From the NCBI GenBank assembly GCA_964533425.1, contig CAZHJG010000011.1, forward strand, positions 1-32,161: a stretch of DNA of 32,161 nt, in the 5' to 3' direction. The notes under the pieces were generated by a model that worked only from the letters and a program-made list of their open reading frames with translations, had not been told where the DNA came from and searched no databases. This DNA is from CAZHJG01 sp964533425 (GTDB lineage: Bacteria > Patescibacteriota > Saccharimonadia > Saccharimonadales > UBA4665). Below are positions 15,635 to 23,350 of the stretch, piece after piece. Each line of letters starts with the position of its first letter. Positions within the stretch are counted from its first letter, which is position 1. Made by a program: the position numbers and the translations under genes.

Positions 15635-17488
15635 TTACTGTGAAATTGACGAACCTGAGGGAATGAGCGAGGCAAAGTAGTCGCTCACCTGTACTGTATT
15701 CGAGCCAGTGCCCCCATGAGCAATGTAGGCATTGAAGTTGGTGAAGGCCTGCTTTTGACCGCCCGAAATCATGTATATAGTGCCTGAGCTTACCCGAATG
15801 AAACTGCCGAGCGTCTGGCTATTAACTTGAAGTGCGTTACACATATTCCCGCCGTTCACGAAGTCGCCGGCATTGAACCCATAAGTTGCTAATGATCCCG
15901 ATGCAATGTTAAAGACCTGTCCGCCACTACCGACATAGTAGTTGCTGCCACAAAGTATCTTGTCTTGCACGCCCGAACCGACAGTATAACTGGAGAGGTC
16001 GCTATTGCTCATAGTACGTACATTGAGTGGCAAGCCAAGCTCCTGTGGGTAGACGAAGCTGCTGATGGTGAATAAGTTTGAACTGTCCTTAACCACATAG
16101 ACTGTGGCCGAGTTGGCGGTTTTGACCAGACTGCCTGGAGCATACATTGTTGTTCCCGTCGACATCTGGCCGACGTAGACACTCGTCAGCACGTTAATGG
16201 ACAGTGGTGTATTTAGGCTGAGCAGGTCATTCCAGCCGGGTATGGGGTGCTTCTGGCCACTGGAAACGTAATAGATTGTAGCGTCGGTGTTCGATTTGAC
16301 CAGCTTGGTCACGGCCGGTCCGCTCACCAGCTTGTTGGTTTGGCCAGCTGTAAGCGGGATGAAATCGCTAGTTGAACACGCATAGCCATAGTCAACAACG
16401 TCACCAGAACAGTTCGTAAAGGGCAGTTTTATGCCGGCATTTACCAGATAGAGGGTACCGTCCGGGCCTTGAACCATGTTGCCGACAGCTTGCCCAGTAG
16501 TGAATTGGGCAAGATAGGCGTCGTCCACAAAACGAAGCCCCAGCGTGCTGAAGTCGTTCAGCAAGCCTAAGCTGTCGACTGGGTACTTGGTGTTGTTATC
16601 GGAATTTACAATGTATACCTGGCCATTGCTAGGTGTGCGCACCAGCTCACCGGTTGTGGAACCAAACCATAATGTGAAGTAGTAAACGAAGTTGTAACTA
16701 CCGCTGTAATATAGGCCGGTTGTACCGAATCTTGGCACCCCATTAATACCATTTGGATTGTTGTAGACATGCGGCGTATAGCAATAGAGCGTTGCAGTAG
16801 ACATATTAGTAAGCGTGAAGGTTTCGTACGCCGTACCGTTATCGTCAGTGAATGTTACGGTGTTGCCGGCTTTAAGTGGCGCGCTGTAGTAACGAGTTGC
16901 GCTGTTGCAGGGATAGCTGGATGGTGTATACCCCCACCAGTTGTTGCCGCTACCAAGTTCAATGTCTGTTCTAAACTGCCAGGCGCCATTATCAACCTGA
17001 TTGAAGAAGCCGGGGAAGCTACAGCCCCCAGAATCAGGACAGCCATACCCCATGGCAAAATTGATCTGCGAGGACGTTGGGTTGGGTGTGGTGATAAGTG
17101 ACTGTTCCTTTTGCAAAGTTGCCAATATGGCTTCTGGATTTATCCCGTAAGCTCGGGCGGCGTCGTAAATAATCTGGGCAGCGACTTGAACCGTGCCACA
17201 GCTATAAAACTGGGTGTAATAGGCGTAGTGCGGACCCGAGCTGCTACCACAGTTTTCAACGTCGCGGACATTGGCTAAGCCGCTGCCCTCAGCATTCAAA
17301 AACGCCTGGATTTGCGAAGCCGTCATGGTGCTGCTATCGCGGAAAACCGGGTCGTCAATCAGGTCGTTCGTAATATTTGGCGCACTCAGCGTTAAGGCAC
17401 TTGCCCGTGGAGCGCTACCAAGACCCACAAAAAGCAGACCCAAAGTGAGGGCCAGAAAGAAGAGTAGGGTATGTTTGCGTCTAAACAT
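15635..17488 (-). CDS. Secreted protein with lysozyme-like N-terminal domain and six C-terminal repeats
   Basis: A 617-residue exported protein. A signal peptide is clear: MFRRKH, a hydrophobic core to about residue 24, and a likely cut after ASA near 31. Residues ~95-180 hold YGINPEAILATLQKEQSLIT (Glu128 as possible catalytic acid), MGYGCPDSGGC and NQVDNGAWQFR, which recall the lysozyme/transglycosylase-like fold seen in secreted actinobacterial and saccharibacterial proteins. From ~282 to the end come six ~45-55 residue repeats, each with a G-x-[VLI]-Y-[ILYVM]-[VI] strand and a G-x-K-x-P-like turn (for example GQVYIVNSDNNTKYP). They could form a six-bladed propeller or a wall-binding array. 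No C-terminal anchor is seen. It starts eight bases after the Gmad2-like gene, with AAGGCAG as weak RBS. Role in peptidoglycan or host-wall processing is inference. Confidence 0.7.
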   Translation of the reverse strand: MFRRKHTLLFFLALTLGLLFVGLGSAPRASALTLSAPNITNDLIDDPVFRDSSTMTASQIQAFLNAEGSGLANVRDVENCGSSSGPHYAYYTQFYSCGTVQVAAQIIYDAARAYGINPEAILATLQKEQSLITTPNPTSSQINFAMGYGCPDSGGCSFPGFFNQVDNGAWQFRTDIELGSGNNWWGYTPSSYPCNSATRYYSAPLKAGNTVTFTDDNGTAYETFTLTNMSTATLYCYTPHVYNNPNGINGVPRFGTTGLYYSGSYNFVYYFTLWFGSTTGELVRTPSNGQVYIVNSDNNTKYPVDSLGLLNDFSTLGLRFVDDAYLAQFTTGQAVGNMVQGPDGTLYLVNAGIKLPFTNCSGDVVDYGYACSTSDFIPLTAGQTNKLVSGPAVTKLVKSNTDATIYYVSSGQKHPIPGWNDLLSLNTPLSINVLTSVYVGQMSTGTTMYAPGSLVKTANSATVYVVKDSSNLFTISSFVYPQELGLPLNVRTMSNSDLSSYTVGSGVQDKILCGSNYYVGSGGQVFNIASGSLATYGFNAGDFVNGGNMCNALQVNSQTLGSFIRVSSGTIYMISGGQKQAFTNFNAYIAHGGTGSNTVQVSDYFASLIPSGSSISQ

Positions 17489-17496
17489 CAGCTGCC

Positions 17497-18063
17497 TTAA
17501 AAGTTAACCGGTACTTGTACTTCATTAATCTCTTTGCCGTTAGCATCGATGTTGAATATGTCCAAACGCCCACTACTAGCATACGGTTTAAAATTAATAG
17601 AAGCTGAAAAGCTTCCGTTTACAACGCTGATTGCTCCTTGAGCCAGTACCCCGACTTGATCATCGATAAGCCTATATTGCACCGTGCTACTGGTAGCCGC
17701 GCCGGTAATCGTATCGCCCGATTTCAGTGTTGAGTTTTTCAGCGGTGACTTAAGTGTTACGGCGCCAGAAGTTGAGACGGCCCACTGGCTGGGATTGTTA
17801 GACACGCCGCTCGGGACCTGGCCGTTATTATCAGTAGCCGTGCCGTTATTGGTTGTGGAGCTCGGGGTTTTCGGATTCTTAGGTGGTGGTGCCTTCGAGG
17901 ACGGCTCCCCTTGTACGTTTGCCTGTGTGCCCGGCGGATTAGCCGAGTGGAAAAAGTGTGTCATGTTCGTTACTTCCAAAACAGTGACAACGGCGGCAAT
18001 TACCACCAACCCCAGGATTACGTAAGGCAGCTTGCTTCGCTTTGGTGTACTCTGTCTAGCCAT
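17497..18063 (-). CDS. Membrane-anchored protein with a Gmad2-like immunoglobulin-fold domain
   Basis: A 188-residue protein. Residues ~13-32 form one membrane helix after a basic N-terminus, so the rest lies outside. Residues ~40-95 are a Pro/Thr/Asn/Ser-rich linker. From ~98 the sequence follows the Gmad2 pattern: TLKSPLKNSTLKSGDTITGAA, then VQYRLIDDQVGVLAQG, NGSFSASINF, and an ending VQVPVNF. Gmad2 is an Ig-like domain first noted in spore-germination proteins but also present in envelope proteins of non-sporulating bacteria. It leads the gene for the secreted lysozyme-like protein and probably works with it at the cell surface. AGGAAG lies about 13 bases before the ATG. Confidence 0.75.
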   Translation of the reverse strand: MARQSTPKRSKLPYVILGLVVIAAVVTVLEVTNMTHFFHSANPPGTQANVQGEPSSKAPPPKNPKTPSSTTNNGTATDNNGQVPSGVSNNPSQWAVSTSGAVTLKSPLKNSTLKSGDTITGAATSSTVQYRLIDDQVGVLAQGAISVVNGSFSASINFKPYASSGRLDIFNIDANGKEINEVQVPVNF

Positions 18064-18092
18064 GTTTTTATTTTATCTTCCTCTGATCATTA

Positions 18093-18121
18093 ATTATAGT
18101 GTCCGTTTGCGTTTTTAGCAA
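18093..18121 (-). promoter_or_regulatory. Putative promoter of the Gmad2-like/secreted-protein pair
   Basis: TTGCTA (18121-18116), 17 bases, TATAAT (18098-18093) on the minus strand, followed by a ~23-base leader containing AGGAAG. A well-formed sigma70-type element in the gap after the GT2 gene. Confidence 0.6.
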
Positions 18122-18147
18122 CTTGTTAGTGGGTGTTGTAAACAGCG

Positions 18148-19113
18148 CTATTGTGCCCTTTTGCGCGCCTGGTATTCGAGTGAGTGACGATTGATTTCTT
18201 CATCGGTCAAACTGCGCGCTGCTTTGCGGATAGCCCGTCTGAGCATGACGTTGTAGGCGGGGGCTAGAAAAAAGTCGTGAACCTTTTCGCCAAACGTAAA
18301 TTCTTTGTCTCGGAACAAGAAGCGATAGTCTTGCAGCGTGGCTTTGAGTGAGCCGAAAACCAATTCTCGCAGGCCGGCCTGTGCGATGTAGCCAGTACTT
18401 TTTCTGAGTCCGACGTACTCGTCAAATTTTCGTTTAAAGTACTTCACTAAGGGGTAGTCGTGCGAATGATTGACCGAACCAAGCGGCGCGTAGGCTTTGA
18501 GGTAGCCGGCGCTTAGCATATCGATGCCCATCAGCTGATCCTCGGCATAGTTTACATCCTGGAACTTAACCTTTTCCCAGGCACTCTTTCGGATTGCCGA
18601 GTTAACATCCGACATAAAATTATTAGTGATGCTGAGCGCGTCGGTGAGATCACTTTTGCGTTGCAGGGAAATTGAGCCGTCGTCGCCAAACGATTTGAAA
18701 ACTGTGGCCACTTCACGCTTGAGGGTTACGAAACAGTGCGATCGCGGGATCTGTTTGCCAAACACGCACCCTACTTTGTCACTGACGGAAAAGGGTTCAA
18801 TCATGTAGTCCAGCCACTGATCATGCGATGGCACGGCATCATCGGTTAGGTATACTACGTAGTCACTGTTGGACATTGAGGCGCCAAGATTACGTGTCTT
18901 GCCATGTCCAAATTCCTTATTTGGTATCTGGTGTAGCCTGACTTTTGGAAAACTTTTAATAATGCTCAGCGTGCTCTCCCGTGACCCAGAATCGATCACC
19001 AGAACTTCGTAACTAAGTTCGGTTTTCTGAGAAAAAATAGCTGCCAACACGTCACCGATATATTCATCGCCGTTAAAGCTTGGGATAACGACGGTGGCAT
19101 CGAGCTTAGCCAT
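18148..19113 (-). CDS. Family 2 glycosyltransferase, rhamnosyltransferase-like
   Basis: A 321-residue GT-A enzyme, last gene of the export operon. It shows ATVVIPSFNGDEYIG at 6-20, VIDSGSRESTL (39-49) and the HxGKTRN segment EFGHGKTRNLGA (67-78) often seen in rhamnosyltransferases. YLTDDAVP (88-95) supplies the nucleotide-binding acidic residues, and AEDQLMGIDML has the ED pair of the acceptor site. I chose the ATG at 19113 because AGGAGG lies six bases upstream and the family begins there; the open frame runs 20 codons further. It overlaps the upstream epimerase gene by eight bases. It likely adds rhamnose to the polymer whose donor is made at 2812-6071. Confidence 0.85.
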   Translation of the reverse strand: MAKLDATVVIPSFNGDEYIGDVLAAIFSQKTELSYEVLVIDSGSRESTLSIIKSFPKVRLHQIPNKEFGHGKTRNLGASMSNSDYVVYLTDDAVPSHDQWLDYMIEPFSVSDKVGCVFGKQIPRSHCFVTLKREVATVFKSFGDDGSISLQRKSDLTDALSITNNFMSDVNSAIRKSAWEKVKFQDVNYAEDQLMGIDMLSAGYLKAYAPLGSVNHSHDYPLVKYFKRKFDEYVGLRKSTGYIAQAGLRELVFGSLKATLQDYRFLFRDKEFTFGEKVHDFFLAPAYNVMLRRAIRKAARSLTDEEINRHSLEYQARKRAQ

Positions 19114-20041
19114 GAAGCTCCTCCTGTTCCAGGACGTAACTCCAGGTTTTTCTGATGCCTTCCTCAATGTCAATTTCTGGCGGCATGGAAAACTCGCTTT
19201 GGAAGCGATCGGTGTTGAGCACTACTTTACTGACAAAAGTCGAGGGGGCTTCCTTGTGTTCTTTCTTAATCGGCTTACCCGTTATTTTAGCCATAACGTC
19301 AATCAACTCATTAATGGTCAGGCCGTGGCCGCTGCCGAGATTGTAAACATGGTGTTCGGCCTTCTCAAAACTACCAACGATCATTCTGGCAATGTCCGAA
19401 ACGTACACGTAATCCCGGACCATGGTGCCATCACCCAAAATCGTGATTGGTTGATTGGCGGCAATTTGCTCCAGAAAGATGTTGATAACCCCTTGTTTGG
19501 CGTGCAGAGCGTGGCGCTCCCCATAAGGATTTGAGATACGGAAAACTAAGCTTTCCAGGCCAAATTTCCGCTTGAAGTAACGCAAGTAGTGCTCGATGGT
19601 GAGCTTGCCAATCGCATACGGTGACACCGGTTGCGGCAGGGTGGTTTCCGGGATAGGTTCACCGCTGGTGCTGCCATAAATAGCACCACCGGTTGAAGCG
19701 AAAATGACCTTCTTTATTCCCTGACCCACACACTCTTCGAAGAGATTGATGCTCATTTTTACGTTGGTCTCGATATCGATTAGCGGATCGTTCTCGGCGG
19801 TAGCTGGCGTAGTCGTGGAAATGAAATGGAAAACGTATTCGATGCCTTTCAAGGCGTTTTGCAGATCATCGCGATTTAGAAAATCCCCGTCAAACAGTTC
19901 GACTTTTTCTTGCGAAGAGAACCGAAGTGGCGCATCTTTAAAGCGCCCAAAGGCACGCACATGATGGCCGCTAGCTGCCAATGCATCAACTAAATGGCTG
20001 CCAATAAATCCGTTCGCGCCTAGCACTAAGCAGTTAGCCAC
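19106..20041 (-). CDS. NAD-dependent epimerase/dehydratase (extended SDR)
   Basis: A 311-residue nucleotide-sugar enzyme with LVLGANGFIGSHLVDAL at 5-21, FHFISTTTPATAEND (71-85), ASTGGAIYG (115-123), the catalytic YAIGK (Tyr142, Lys146) and FRISNPYGER. It resembles UDP-glucose/galactose 4-epimerases, with an unusual FISTTTPAT stretch where HLAA-type residues are usual. It overlaps its neighbours by eight bases on both sides (20034-20041 and 19106-19113), so it is part of the Wzm/Wzt operon. Which sugar it acts on is unknown. Confidence 0.84.
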   Translation of the reverse strand: MANCLVLGANGFIGSHLVDALAASGHHVRAFGRFKDAPLRFSSQEKVELFDGDFLNRDDLQNALKGIEYVFHFISTTTPATAENDPLIDIETNVKMSINLFEECVGQGIKKVIFASTGGAIYGSTSGEPIPETTLPQPVSPYAIGKLTIEHYLRYFKRKFGLESLVFRISNPYGERHALHAKQGVINIFLEQIAANQPITILGDGTMVRDYVYVSDIARMIVGSFEKAEHHVYNLGSGHGLTINELIDVMAKITGKPIKKEHKEAPSTFVSKVVLNTDRFQSEFSMPPEIDIEEGIRKTWSYVLEQEELHG

Positions 20042-21275
20042 GACTGCCCCCGAGCAAAACCTTCTCTACTTGGCGTGTAGAGTTTTCCCAGCTGACATCA
20101 GCCACGCTGTCTGAAAGTTTCTTGGAATAGTCTGGGGTGTTCTTTTTGACAGCTTGCACCAAGGCTTCTGCCAACGCGTCTGGAGAGGCAGTGGCGTAGT
20201 CAATACAAGGATTATCGCTTACCAGTCGGTTGTTTGGGCCATCGGTAACCACCGGAACCGTTCCGCACGCTAATAGTTCAAGCGGTAACAACGACATGTT
20301 AGTGAGCGATATGACAAGCCCGGCGGCGCAACGATTGTAGAGGGCTGATAGTTCGTTCAGTGGTACTGCTTTGTGGTTTTCATATGGGAATGGTACGTCG
20401 TACTCACTCACATCCCAGCCAGCAAGATTGATCCTGTAGTCTGGCATTTGTTTGTGAAACAGATTGAGCGTCAAAATACCGAGCTCAAATCCCCGTCGTG
20501 CCGTGACAGGACGAGCATAAAAAAAGACTTCTTTGCGCGGGCCGTCGTTGGTGTTGGCATAGAGGCTTTTTTCGGCGCCGAAATTGTAGCTGTCGCAGGT
20601 CATACCGTAGTCTTTCGTCAGTTTGCTGCTAAGCCACTTACCGGCAGTGATGCCATGAAAGCCAAATTTATAGGTGTTTTCGGCCAAAATATATTCAGCG
20701 CCCATGGGGTAGAACATCGGCTCAAAATCTTGCACGAAGTAGTACTTTTTTACGTCGAGCAGTGAATTATACACTGGGTAGGCCGTTTCCCAGCCGGTTG
20801 CTATTAATATGTCCCCTTTGGTCACCTGACTGCCCTTTTTCAGCCACTCAACATTTTCCAGATTTAGATCGTAGTAGTTCTGGATCCGCTCCTGAATTAT
20901 TTCAAGGTTCGGGAAATCTTTGGTGCTATATAAATAGATATAATTACGTACACCTTTGGAGTCGAGGTGCTTGATGAACCTAAAGATGTTCTGGTGCCCG
21001 CCGCTACTGCCACCGGGGGGTGACATCACCCACGTTATAGTTTTAGGTGGTTTAGCTCCGGAGGAAGTGATCTTCTTAGGTTTAGTTGCCCACTGGGCGC
21101 TCAGAGCATCCTGGTTGGCTACAAGGAAGGCGAATTTTTTCTTGCGATGCGTGCTTTTGTGTCGCATTTTTTGGATTTTCTGTAGCGCGCGTATCAAAAG
21201 CGCGATCATCCCCTCGCTCCTGAGGAGCCGCCAGGCGTATCTTACTTTATGTTCCTGTTTCTCTTCTCTAGACAT
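20034..21275 (-). CDS. GT-B glycosyltransferase, WsaF-like (rhamnosyltransferase)
   Basis: A 413-residue protein. The recognisable stretch YYFVQDFEPMFYPMGAEY (178-195) followed by LAENTYKFGFHGITAGKWL matches the WsaF rhamnosyltransferase group of S-layer glycan loci. The glycine-rich MSPPGGSSGGHQN (84-96) belongs to the N-terminal half. The C-terminal donor site has PLELLACGTVPVVTDG (331-346), with Glu333 in the place of the retaining-GT acid. The basic first 50 residues may touch the membrane. It overlaps wzt by eight bases upstream and the SDR gene by eight bases downstream. With rml genes nearby, dTDP-rhamnose is the likely donor. Confidence 0.82.
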   Translation of the reverse strand: MSREEKQEHKVRYAWRLLRSEGMIALLIRALQKIQKMRHKSTHRKKKFAFLVANQDALSAQWATKPKKITSSGAKPPKTITWVMSPPGGSSGGHQNIFRFIKHLDSKGVRNYIYLYSTKDFPNLEIIQERIQNYYDLNLENVEWLKKGSQVTKGDILIATGWETAYPVYNSLLDVKKYYFVQDFEPMFYPMGAEYILAENTYKFGFHGITAGKWLSSKLTKDYGMTCDSYNFGAEKSLYANTNDGPRKEVFFYARPVTARRGFELGILTLNLFHKQMPDYRINLAGWDVSEYDVPFPYENHKAVPLNELSALYNRCAAGLVISLTNMSLLPLELLACGTVPVVTDGPNNRLVSDNPCIDYATASPDALAEALVQAVKKNTPDYSKKLSDSVADVSWENSTRQVEKVLLGGSRG

Positions 21276-22509
21276 TTTTCTCCTTTACCCCTACGCTTTT
21301 GACCTGAATCTGATGCTTTGGCTGCAAAAGATACGCAGGGTATGACCAGCCGGCAGTTTTAAATTGAACCGGCTGTTCCAGGGAATCGTAAACCACTCTT
21401 CCCTCCTTGCCGGCCAGTGTTGGTTGGACATAGTAGGTGCCGTCACTCATTACATTGTCTAGCGTAAATTCAACTTCAAACTCGTCGCCTGCATTGTAGT
21501 TCTCTATTTTGACTTTCATAGCTTTAGTATTTGTGGCAAAAATCGGGTGGTTCAATTGATCATAAATCGTTATACCAGCAATAACGTCGTCGGTTTGCTG
21601 GTTGGCTCTCGCTCTTAACTGTAGCGAGATTTTATCTTCGGGCTTAAAAACGTACTTGTGCCCCTTGGCGTCACCCATACTGAAACCTACAATCTGCAGC
21701 CGTTTGTCCCCGTCGGCCGTGTCATCTTTGAAGCCCTTCAAATTAGATGTTGCAATGGTGGCCTCAGTGTTCAGCTCATTATATTGCTTGGTAACTTCAT
21801 TGGCTTCGCCGATCGCCACCACGTCCCCCTGGTTAATAAGCATAGCGCGGTTGCAGTACTCCTCCACCGAAGACATGTCATGGGTCACGAGAATAATGGT
21901 TTTCTTTTGTCGTTTGAAGTCGGCGAACACATCAAAGCACTTCTTTTGAAAGTTAGTATCGCCGACCGCAAGCACCTCGTCAATCAGCAAGATGTCGCTG
22001 TCTGCTCGAATGGCAATGGAAAATGCCAGCCGCACCTGCATGCCTGATGAATAGTTTTTAAGTTTCTGGTCCATGAAGCGCTCCAACTCTGCAAATTCGA
22101 CGATGTCATCATACATTTCGTTCATCTCACGACGATTGAAGCCAAGCAGCGCGCCATTAAGAAATACGTTTTCCCTGCCTGTTAGCTCGGGGTTAAAGCC
22201 AACCCCCAGCTCAATAAACGGCGTTAGCTTACCGTTGACCTTCACTTTGCCTTCTGTCGGGGCATAAATACCGGCTAGGATTTTGAGCAGCGTGCTTTTA
22301 CCGCTACCATTGCGCCCTATAATGCCAAAGAACTCGCCGGCTTTAATATCCAGGTTGATGTCTTTGAGGGCTTGCTGTTTTTCATAACCCTTATTGCGCT
22401 GCCCAAGATTGATAATCGTACTTTTGATTGAAGATTGCTTCTCGTATGGCAACCTAAAAACCTTGCTTAAGTGTTCGACTGTGATTGCTGAGGCAGATTC
22501 GGCGTCCAT
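21268..22509 (-). CDS. wzt: Polysaccharide ABC exporter, ATP-binding protein with C-terminal substrate-recognition domain
   Basis: A 413-residue ATPase that energises export of a finished lipid-linked polysaccharide through Wzm. It has the Walker A GRNGSGKS (65-72), the Wzt-type PFIELGVGFNPELTGREN (97-114), signature YSSGMQVRLA (153-162), Walker B ILLIDEVLAVGD (173-184) and the switch His in VTHD. After residue ~255 comes an extra ~150-residue beta-rich domain like the Wzt C-terminal domain, which in known systems binds the terminal modification of the chain. I start at the ATG at 22509, one base after the wzm TGA; the frame is open 18 codons further upstream inside wzm. It overlaps the GT gene by eight bases. 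Confidence 0.92.
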   Translation of the reverse strand: MDAESASAITVEHLSKVFRLPYEKQSSIKSTIINLGQRNKGYEKQQALKDINLDIKAGEFFGIIGRNGSGKSTLLKILAGIYAPTEGKVKVNGKLTPFIELGVGFNPELTGRENVFLNGALLGFNRREMNEMYDDIVEFAELERFMDQKLKNYSSGMQVRLAFSIAIRADSDILLIDEVLAVGDTNFQKKCFDVFADFKRQKKTIILVTHDMSSVEEYCNRAMLINQGDVVAIGEANEVTKQYNELNTEATIATSNLKGFKDDTADGDKRLQIVGFSMGDAKGHKYVFKPEDKISLQLRARANQQTDDVIAGITIYDQLNHPIFATNTKAMKVKIENYNAGDEFEVEFTLDNVMSDGTYYVQPTLAGKEGRVVYDSLEQPVQFKTAGWSYPAYLLQPKHQIQVKSVGVKEKNV

Positions 22510-22510
22510 A

Positions 22511-23311
22511 TCAGATATTCTCCGCAAAATACATTGACTGACTTCGGAAATAACTGACGCCAATCACAAGTACGACAATCACAACCAGAAAAGGAATATA
22601 CGTATACCAGCCGCCGTCAAAAACCTTTTGGGCGGTGAGCGTCTGATGCGTGACGGCGGCATAGCGGGCAGCTTGAATTGCCTGAGCCATGGGGTTTAAG
22701 AGGATGAGCTTTTGCAGTGTATGGTTAGTGATAACGGTTAAAGGGTAGAGAATCGGTGTTAAGTAAAAACCGGCCTGGAGAATAACTTCCCAGATGTAGC
22801 CAATGTCCCGAAACTTCACGTACGCGGCCGACAAAAACAACGACAGGCCAAGCGCGAAGAGATAAACCTCGACAAGGATAAGCGGTAGCCAGAGAATGGT
22901 AAGCTCAACAGGAACATGGTTTATGACCATAAAAATGATGATGACAATCATGTTGAGTAAGAGGTTGATAACGGCTGAGAGGCTGCTGCTGAAAATGATA
23001 ATCCAGCGCGGGATTTTAATTTTTCGGATTAAGTCACCTCTGCCGACTATCGACCCCAGGCTCTGCATCGTCATCTCGAGGAAGAAGTTCCAAATAACAA
23101 TCCCCAGCAGAAGATAGACCGGGTAGTGGGGCACGCCTTTGCCAAGCCGCAAAAATTTAACAAAGACAAGATACAAGATAAGGAACAAGAGGAGTGGGCG
23201 CAGTAATGACCAGGCATACCCAAGGACGGAGCCCTGGTAACGAAGCTTGAAATCGGTGCGGACAAGCTCACTCAGCAAAGCCCTATTTTGCTTTGAGAAA
23301 ATATGTCTCAT
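22511..23311 (-). CDS. wzm: Polysaccharide ABC exporter, permease
   Basis: A 266-residue ABC-2 type permease with six hydrophobic segments and a cytoplasmic N-terminus. The interfacial start LLSELVRTDFKLRYQGSVLGYAW (residues 13-35, given in part) is the conserved R/K-YRGS-x-LG-x-W element of Wzm/TagG proteins. The C-terminal LLNPMAQAIQAAR is also typical. It leads the operon wzm-wzt-GT-SDR-GT2. In a cell without an outer membrane it would deliver a wall polysaccharide or teichoic-acid-like polymer rather than O-antigen. A divergent promoter overlaps that of the + strand GT2 gene. Confidence 0.92.
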   Translation of the reverse strand: MRHIFSKQNRALLSELVRTDFKLRYQGSVLGYAWSLLRPLLLFLILYLVFVKFLRLGKGVPHYPVYLLLGIVIWNFFLEMTMQSLGSIVGRGDLIRKIKIPRWIIIFSSSLSAVINLLLNMIVIIIFMVINHVPVELTILWLPLILVEVYLFALGLSLFLSAAYVKFRDIGYIWEVILQAGFYLTPILYPLTVITNHTLQKLILLNPMAQAIQAARYAAVTHQTLTAQKVFDGGWYTYIPFLVVIVVLVIGVSYFRSQSMYFAENI

Positions 23312-23320
23312 GTTTTGCGT

Positions 23321-23350
23321 TATTATAGAGGAAATGGTTAATTTCGTCGA
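23321..23350 (-). promoter_or_regulatory. Divergent overlapping promoters for wzm and the GT2 gene
   Basis: On the minus strand TCGACG (23350-23345), 17 bases, TATAAT (23327-23322), then ten bases to the wzm ATG at 23311. The same A/T block reads TATTAT (23321-23326) on the plus strand, a -10 for the gene at 23350; a TTGAGA at 23293-23298 is too far (22 bases) to be an ideal -35. Only one polymerase could occupy the site at a time. Confidence 0.5.
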
